Source of the DNA: CAG-238 sp934277695
Lineage (GTDB): Bacteria; Bacillota; Clostridia; Peptostreptococcales; Anaerovoracaceae
Direction of reading: 5' to 3'
NCBI GenBank assembly: GCA_934277695.1
Contig: CAKQVG010000001.1
Location: 62,001 to 126,000 of the forward strand
DNA: 64,000 nucleotides
Shown here piece after piece: positions 59,664 to 64,000 of the stretch. A model generated the notes under the pieces. The model was not told the DNA's origin. It saw only the letters and a list, made by a program, of their open reading frames with translations, and made no database searches. The first letter of the stretch is position 1, and the number at the start of each line of letters is the position of its first letter. The translations under genes and the position numbers were made by a program.

Positions 59664-60587
59664 TTACAGCCCGTGATAGGTCTTTGCCTCATTGCAGTCC
59701 TTTGCAATCTGTGCGGAAAGTTCCTCGATGTTTCGGAACTTGACCTCATCGCGGGTCTTTTTTATGAATTCCACTTTAATCTGCTTCCCGTAAAGCTCCT
59801 TGTCAAAATTGAAAATGTGCGTTTCCATGTTTTTCTTAAAGGAGCCTATGGTCGGTTTGATTCCGACATTTGTGATGCTCGGATATTTCGTGCCGTTATA
59901 GATGCAGTAAGTGATGTATACACCGTTTGGAGGTGTCACCATGCTTTCGTCAATCATAATATTCGAGGTCGGAAACCCGATCGTTCTTCCGAGCCGGTTT
60001 CCCACGACAACTTCTCCGCCGATGTCATAATTCCTGCCGAGATACTTCGAGCATTCTTCCATTTCACCTGCCATTATCATATTGCGTATCAGCGTGGAAC
60101 TTACAACATCCCCGTCGATGGAAACAGCCTTCACCTCATTCACGTGAAAACCGTATTTTGCGCCCAAAATCCGGAGCATTTTCGTGTCGCCTTCTCCCTT
60201 ATAGCCAAAGTGATAGTTGAACCCGCAGAAAACCTCTTTTGCATTCATCATATCATGCAAAAACATTTTCACAAAAGCCTCCGGCGGCATGGTCATGATT
60301 TCCTTCGTGAATGCGAAGTTGAAATAATAATCCACGCCGAGTGCTTCAATCAGTGCTTCCTTTTCTTCCCGATAAACAATGTTTTTCACCGGTTTGGCTC
60401 CCGGTATCAGGCTTTTGGGATGATTGGAAAAGGTAAATACCGCGCTTGCAAGTCCCTTTTCCCTCGCCTTCTCCACCGCGGACTCAATCAGCTGTCTGTG
60501 TCCGACATGTACTCCGTCAAAGTTGCCGAGGGCCGCACAGGACGGTTCAATCTGCGCGATGTCTTCTATTGTCTCAAACTTTTTCAT
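59664..60587 (-). CDS. ribF: Bifunctional riboflavin kinase/FAD synthetase
   Basis: The 307-residue enzyme makes FMN and FAD. The N-terminal adenylyltransferase domain has AALGNFDGVHVGHRQLI (about residues 18-34) and the C-terminal kinase domain has GRTIGFPTSNI, PPNGVYITYCIYNG (about 190-245). The start at 60587 has AGAGG upstream; the long open frame beyond it overlaps truB and is a shadow. It ends the infB-truB operon and converges with the EamA gene. Confidence 0.95.
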   Translation of the reverse strand: MKKFETIEDIAQIEPSCAALGNFDGVHVGHRQLIESAVEKAREKGLASAVFTFSNHPKSLIPGAKPVKNIVYREEKEALIEALGVDYYFNFAFTKEIMTMPPEAFVKMFLHDMMNAKEVFCGFNYHFGYKGEGDTKMLRILGAKYGFHVNEVKAVSIDGDVVSSTLIRNMIMAGEMEECSKYLGRNYDIGGEVVVGNRLGRTIGFPTSNIMIDESMVTPPNGVYITYCIYNGTKYPSITNVGIKPTIGSFKKNMETHIFNFDKELYGKQIKVEFIKKTRDEVKFRNIEELSAQIAKDCNEAKTYHGL

Positions 60588-60603
60588 CGTCGTAACCTCT
60601 GTC

Positions 60604-61641
60604 TTAAACCTCTTCGTCATTTCGGCAGAAAACCTTATCTGCCACGAGTTTCTTGTATTTTGGGCTGTAAAATGCCACGCCCAGAAAATCATTGCCGCAA
60701 GCGGTGCGGCGGTACATCTTATATGCCCCTCTATATTCCGGACGGATTTCGATTTCCGGCTCTTTCTGTTCAAATTCCGGCCTTGCCGTCACCTCGCAGT
60801 CCTTGAAGGAAATGTGCCATCCGTCGATGAACTTTTTCCCCATCGCTTCATCCATCACTACGCTTCCAAAGTGCGTCAGGGGATAATCCGTCGGCAGAAC
60901 CAGTTTTTCGATTTCTGCGAGCGCCTGTGCATCTGCAGGTTCCACGAAATACTTTTCGCCTTCGAATCGCCTGCTTGCATAAGTATCCACAAGCTCGTAA
61001 AGATCGATTGCATCCTCGATTTTGAATCGGCCGCTTGCAATCCTTGCGAGGCTCTCCATCGCCGCACCGCAGCCAAGATGCCGGCCTGCATCCTCGCAAA
61101 TCGTCCGGATATAGGTGCCTTTGGAGCATTCCACGGTGAAAGTCACCTTCTTCACATCGCTGTCATGCGCAAAATCCATCTGCTCTATTTCCAGTCCGCG
61201 GATATAGACCTCGCGCTCCTTCACCTCCACGGTTTCTCCCGCTCTGGCATAGTCGTAAAGCCGTCTTCCGCCTACTCTGACTGCACTGTACATCGGCGGC
61301 TTCTGACTGATTTTTCCGTGAAAGCCCGAAAAAGCCTCCCGCACATCGTCCGGCGTGATTCCCGCAGTCGGGTTTTCTTCGAGGATTTCTCCCCAGATGT
61401 CCTGCGTGTCCGTCACCAGCCCGAGCCTCAGCGTGCAGCGATACTTTTTGAAGTCCAGATCCGTGTACTCGGTGATTCGGGTCGCTTTGCCGATACAAAC
61501 CGGCAGAACTCCGGTTGCCATCGGGTCAAGTGTTCCGGTATGTCCGATTTTCTTTATGCCAAGCAGTCTTCGGATGTCTCTTACCACATCATGCGATGTT
61601 ACTCCCTGCGGCTTGTTTATATTTAAAATTCCGTCTTTCAT
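60604..61641 (-). CDS. truB: tRNA pseudouridine-55 synthase
   Basis: The 345-residue enzyme converts U55 in the T-loop of tRNAs. The catalytic aspartate is in KIGHTGTLDPMATGVLP (about D39), preceded by NINKPQGVTSHDVV; RIASGRFKIEDAI and CSKGTYIRTICEDAG are typical of the core. The C-terminal extension after residue 250 is longer and more basic than in E. coli TruB (314). The start overlaps nrnA by four bases. Confidence 0.96.
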   Translation of the reverse strand: MKDGILNINKPQGVTSHDVVRDIRRLLGIKKIGHTGTLDPMATGVLPVCIGKATRITEYTDLDFKKYRCTLRLGLVTDTQDIWGEILEENPTAGITPDDVREAFSGFHGKISQKPPMYSAVRVGGRRLYDYARAGETVEVKEREVYIRGLEIEQMDFAHDSDVKKVTFTVECSKGTYIRTICEDAGRHLGCGAAMESLARIASGRFKIEDAIDLYELVDTYASRRFEGEKYFVEPADAQALAEIEKLVLPTDYPLTHFGSVVMDEAMGKKFIDGWHISFKDCEVTARPEFEQKEPEIEIRPEYRGAYKMYRRTACGNDFLGVAFYSPKYKKLVADKVFCRNDEEV

Positions 61642-62642
61642 TTCGTCTCCGATTCGCCCTGCTGCATTCTCTCACTCTCCGCACCTGCTGCTTTTTCGAG
61701 TTCTGCACACACAGCGTTTACAGCTTCTTCTATCGTCATGTTAAGTGTTGCCCCCGCGGCTTTTATATGTCCGCCGCCGCCGAATTTTTCGGCAATTACC
61801 GAAACATCGCCTTGGGTCTTTGCTCTGAGGCTGAGGCGTACCGTTTCCGGTCCTTTTTCTTTCAAAAAGGCCGCATATTCCACGCCTGCGATGCTCCTAA
61901 GCTCGCGAATCACATTCTCGGTTTCCTCCGAAAGGGCACCGCTCTTTTCCAGCATTTCCTGTGTCACATATGCCACTGCGGCTTTTCCGTCTGCCAGAAG
62001 GCTGAGCGTCGAAAATGCCATCGTCTCAATAATTTTCCGCTCCAGTCTGATGTTCTCATAAAGCTGAACGCTGACTTTGTTCGTATCTACGCCCCAGTCA
62101 AAAAGCTCCGTCATGATTTCAAAACATCTTCTGGTGGTGTTTGAATACTGGAAGTTTCCGGTATCTGTGGTGATTGCCGCAAAAATCGCTTCGCCGATTT
62201 CAATATCCTGCGAAATCCCCATTTCTTTGAGCAAGTCAAACACAAGCTCGCCTGTGGCCGCCGCATCCGGGTCCACATAATTGTAGTCGCAAAATTCCGT
62301 TGTAGTGTGATGGTGATCGATGCACACGCTTGTCTTCCCTTTCGCAAATTTCTCCGTGCGTCCCGGAAAGCGCGTTGCATCCCCACAGTCCACGCAAAAC
62401 GAAATGTCAACATTCTCAATGACATTCGGATCTTCCGTGCAATATCCTTTGTCCAGAAAAGCCAGATTCAGCGGCAGTTCTTCCTCCACGAGAATAAACG
62501 CCTCCTTGCCTTTCATCCGAAGCGCTCTGCAAAGCGCCGCACACGAACCGAGTGCATCCCCGTCCGCGCTGACATGCGGATAAAGCAGAACGGTCTGTGC
62601 ACCTTCGAGAACCTGTGCGATTTCCTTGTAAGTGTTGTTCAT
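61638..62642 (-). CDS. nrnA: DHH-family oligoribonuclease/pAp phosphatase
   Basis: The 334-residue protein has the DHH domain (HVSADGDALGSCAAL about residue 24-38; CVDCGDATRFPG; CIDHHHTTTEFCDYNYVD about 112-129) and the C-terminal DHHA1 domain (KFGGGGHIKAAGATLNM, about 288-304). NrnA cleaves short oligoribonucleotides and dephosphorylates pAp. Its position between rbfA and truB is the standard Firmicutes order. A hairpin overlapping the rbfA stop lies just upstream. Confidence 0.94.
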   Translation of the reverse strand: MNNTYKEIAQVLEGAQTVLLYPHVSADGDALGSCAALCRALRMKGKEAFILVEEELPLNLAFLDKGYCTEDPNVIENVDISFCVDCGDATRFPGRTEKFAKGKTSVCIDHHHTTTEFCDYNYVDPDAAATGELVFDLLKEMGISQDIEIGEAIFAAITTDTGNFQYSNTTRRCFEIMTELFDWGVDTNKVSVQLYENIRLERKIIETMAFSTLSLLADGKAAVAYVTQEMLEKSGALSEETENVIRELRSIAGVEYAAFLKEKGPETVRLSLRAKTQGDVSVIAEKFGGGGHIKAAGATLNMTIEEAVNAVCAELEKAAGAESERMQQGESETK

Positions 62643-62684
62643 CTTCTGTTTCCTCTGTCTTCGTCTTTGTTTCTGTTATATGCC

Positions 62685-62712
62685 AAAAGGCGAATCTTAA
62701 AATTCGCCTTTT
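62685..62712 (-). terminator. Hairpin embedding the rbfA stop codon
   Basis: On the minus strand AAAAGGCGAAT and ATTCGCCTTTT form a perfect 11-base stem with a six-base loop. The rbfA stop codon lies at the loop and the last arm ends in TTTT. It could attenuate transcription into nrnA-truB-ribF or protect the upstream mRNA. Confidence 0.65.
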
Positions 62713-63125
62713 TCATCTGCATCTTCTGCTTCTTCCTCATCTTTTTGATAACTGTCAAAATCGATGGTGTCTAAAATTTCCTCTATGTGTCTGCCGTAAT
62801 CCATGGAATGGTCGATTTTGAAAATCAGCTCCGGAATGTGACGAACCTTCACCTGACGTGAAATTTCTTTCTTCATCACACCCTTTGCGCTGTTAAGACC
62901 CGCCAGAATATCCTCCTCGGCAGTCTTTCTTTCCTCTTCATCCTTGCTGAAATTCAGCACCGACACATAACAGGTCGCATAGCTTCCGTCGCTCGTCACC
63001 GAAACGCCGGAAATGCTGATCATATGCTCTGCAACTCTCGGATCTTTAATTCCGCTGATCAAAAGCTCACTGATGATTCTGCGGATTTCTTCTCCAAGCC
63101 TGCCTTGTCTGTAGCCTTTGCCCAT
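62697..63125 (-). CDS. rbfA: 30S ribosome-binding factor A
   Basis: The 142-residue protein matches RbfA: QGRLGEEIRRIISELLISGIKDPRV at the N-terminus (read in two parts), the KH-like core with FSKDEEERKTAEEDILAGLNSAKG, and IPELIFKIDHSMDYGRHIEEIL. It acts in late 30S maturation and cold growth. An acidic tail of about 20 residues follows. It starts two bases after the infB stop. Confidence 0.96.
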   Translation of the reverse strand: MGKGYRQGRLGEEIRRIISELLISGIKDPRVAEHMISISGVSVTSDGSYATCYVSVLNFSKDEEERKTAEEDILAGLNSAKGVMKKEISRQVKVRHIPELIFKIDHSMDYGRHIEEILDTIDFDSYQKDEEEAEDADEKGEF

Positions 63126-63127
63126 TT

Positions 63128-64000
63128 TTATTTCCTTTCTACCTCAACCATGTGGAAGCATTCGATGATGTCGCCTTCCTTGATGTCGTTGTAGTTTTCA
63201 ATTCCGATACCGCATTCATAGCCCTGGTTGACTTCCTTTGCGTCGTCCTTGTATCTCTTGAGTGAGGAAATCGTTCCTTCGTGGATGACGATGCCGTCAC
63301 GCACAAGACGAACTTCCGCATTTCGGATAACCTTGCCTTCCTGAACATAAGCACCTGCGATGATGCCGACATTCGGAACTTTGAATGTTTCTCTTACTTC
63401 TACTTTACCCAGAACTTCTTCCTTAAATTCAGGATCAAGCATACCCTTCATCGCGTCTTCCACATCGTTTAAGATGTCGTAGATGACTCTGTAAAGTCTG
63501 ATCTGGATGTTTTCTCTGTCCGCAAAAGTCTGAACCGCAGTCGTCGGTCTTACATTGAAACCGATGATGATGGAGCCTGTCGTTCCGGCAAGCATTACAT
63601 CGGACTCCGTAACCGTACCAACGCCGGTATGAATGATTCTGACTCTTACATTTTCGTTATTGAGTTTCTCAAGAGACGCAACGATTGCACCGATAGAGCC
63701 CTGTACATCGCCCTTGATGATGAGGTTGAGGTCCTTGACCTCGCCTTCCTGAATCTGGCTGAAGAGCTGTTCCAGCGTCGTGCTTGCGTTTCTTGCGAGA
63801 ATTTCTTCTCTGAGTTTCTGCTTACGGTTGTCTGCGATTTCTTTCGCGATCTTATCCTGCTTAACCGCATTGAATTCATCGCCGGCTTCCGGTACATCGG
63901 AAAGACCCAGGATTTCAACCGCTGTCGCAGGGCCTGCTTTCTTAATTTCTTTGCCCTTGAAGTCCGTCATAAGTCTGATTCTTCCGGCACAGGTTCCCGC
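63128..64000 (-). CDS. infB: Translation initiation factor IF-2, C-terminal part (N-terminus outside window)
   Basis: The frame is open to the right edge and encodes the last 290 residues of IF-2: the end of domain II (AGTCAGRIRLMTDFKGKEIK), domain III (LNLIIKGDVQGSIGAIVASLEKL) and domain IV, which binds initiator tRNA (VGIIAGAYVQEGKVIRNAEVRLVRDG; CGIGIENYNDIKEGDIIECF), each read in parts. The GTPase domain lies beyond the window. It is upstream of rbfA in the conserved order. Confidence 0.97.
   Translation of the reverse strand, partial: AGTCAGRIRLMTDFKGKEIKKAGPATAVEILGLSDVPEAGDEFNAVKQDKIAKEIADNRKQKLREEILARNASTTLEQLFSQIQEGEVKDLNLIIKGDVQGSIGAIVASLEKLNNENVRVRIIHTGVGTVTESDVMLAGTTGSIIIGFNVRPTTAVQTFADRENIQIRLYRVIYDILNDVEDAMKGMLDPEFKEEVLGKVEVRETFKVPNVGIIAGAYVQEGKVIRNAEVRLVRDGIVIHEGTISSLKRYKDDAKEVNQGYECGIGIENYNDIKEGDIIECFHMVEVERK

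Overview
The window looks like chromosome of an anaerobic, endospore-forming Firmicute of class Clostridia. Support comes from a SpoVAF/GerA germination protein, a clostridial-type [FeFe] hydrogenase of the B1/B3 group, an NADP-type glutamate dehydrogenase, strong AGGAGG-type ribosome binding sites, and a conjugative element of the kind common in gut Clostridia. A family such as Anaerovoracaceae (old Family XIII) is only a guess. One tRNA gene, tRNA-Arg(ACG) at about 22.35 kb, separates two very different halves.

Region 1, bases 1 to about 22.3 kb, is one end of an integrative conjugative element read almost entirely on the minus strand. Conjugation genes are a VirB2-like DUF3852 protein, a VirB6/TrbL-like membrane protein, PrgI/TcpE, a VirB4-N-like protein, a VirB4 ATPase and an NlpC/P60 hydrolase. 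Between them sit element housekeeping genes (Dam and Dcm methylases, DUF3846, DUF4314, DUF6075-like, DUF6103 and others). No integrase, relaxase or coupling protein is visible, so the element must continue to the left or be incomplete. Three cargo blocks stand out. (a) An AT-rich island at 12.0-16.5 kb holds a KamA-like radical SAM enzyme, a B12-binding radical SAM enzyme, a LysO-type lysine exporter and a divergent LytTR regulator whose receiver domain has lost its phosphorylation residues. (b) Two ECF sigma/anti-sigma cassettes lie at 2.0-7.0 kb, one also encoding an ECF-transporter S component and a lipoprotein. (c) An amidoligase/gamma-glutamylcyclotransferase operon lies at the left edge. 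A predicted ADP-ribosyltransferase is the last gene before the tRNA.

Region 2, about 22.5 to 41.5 kb, holds an acyl-CoA synthetase, spoVAF, gltX, a translationally coupled operon (E2-like acyltransferase, acyl-CoA ligase, GH25 lysozyme), a polyamine ABC transporter operon with its own XRE-cupin regulator and a PotC-PotD fusion, an AEC transporter, a Fic protein, and pnp and rpsO with a long hairpin between them.

Region 3, about 41.9 to 59.6 kb, holds a D-cysteine desulfhydrase-like enzyme, gdhA, a three-component membrane glycosylation set (GT2 plus a YfhO-GtrA fusion) beside a two-component system, a MntA-HepT toxin-antitoxin pair, addA without addB and with an in-frame minisatellite, gpmI, an intergenic repeat element, an [FeFe] hydrogenase and an EamA transporter.

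Region 4, about 59.7 kb to the end, is the conserved translation operon infB-rbfA-nrnA-truB-ribF. In many Firmicutes rpsO-pnp follow ribF directly; here they lie about 18 kb away.
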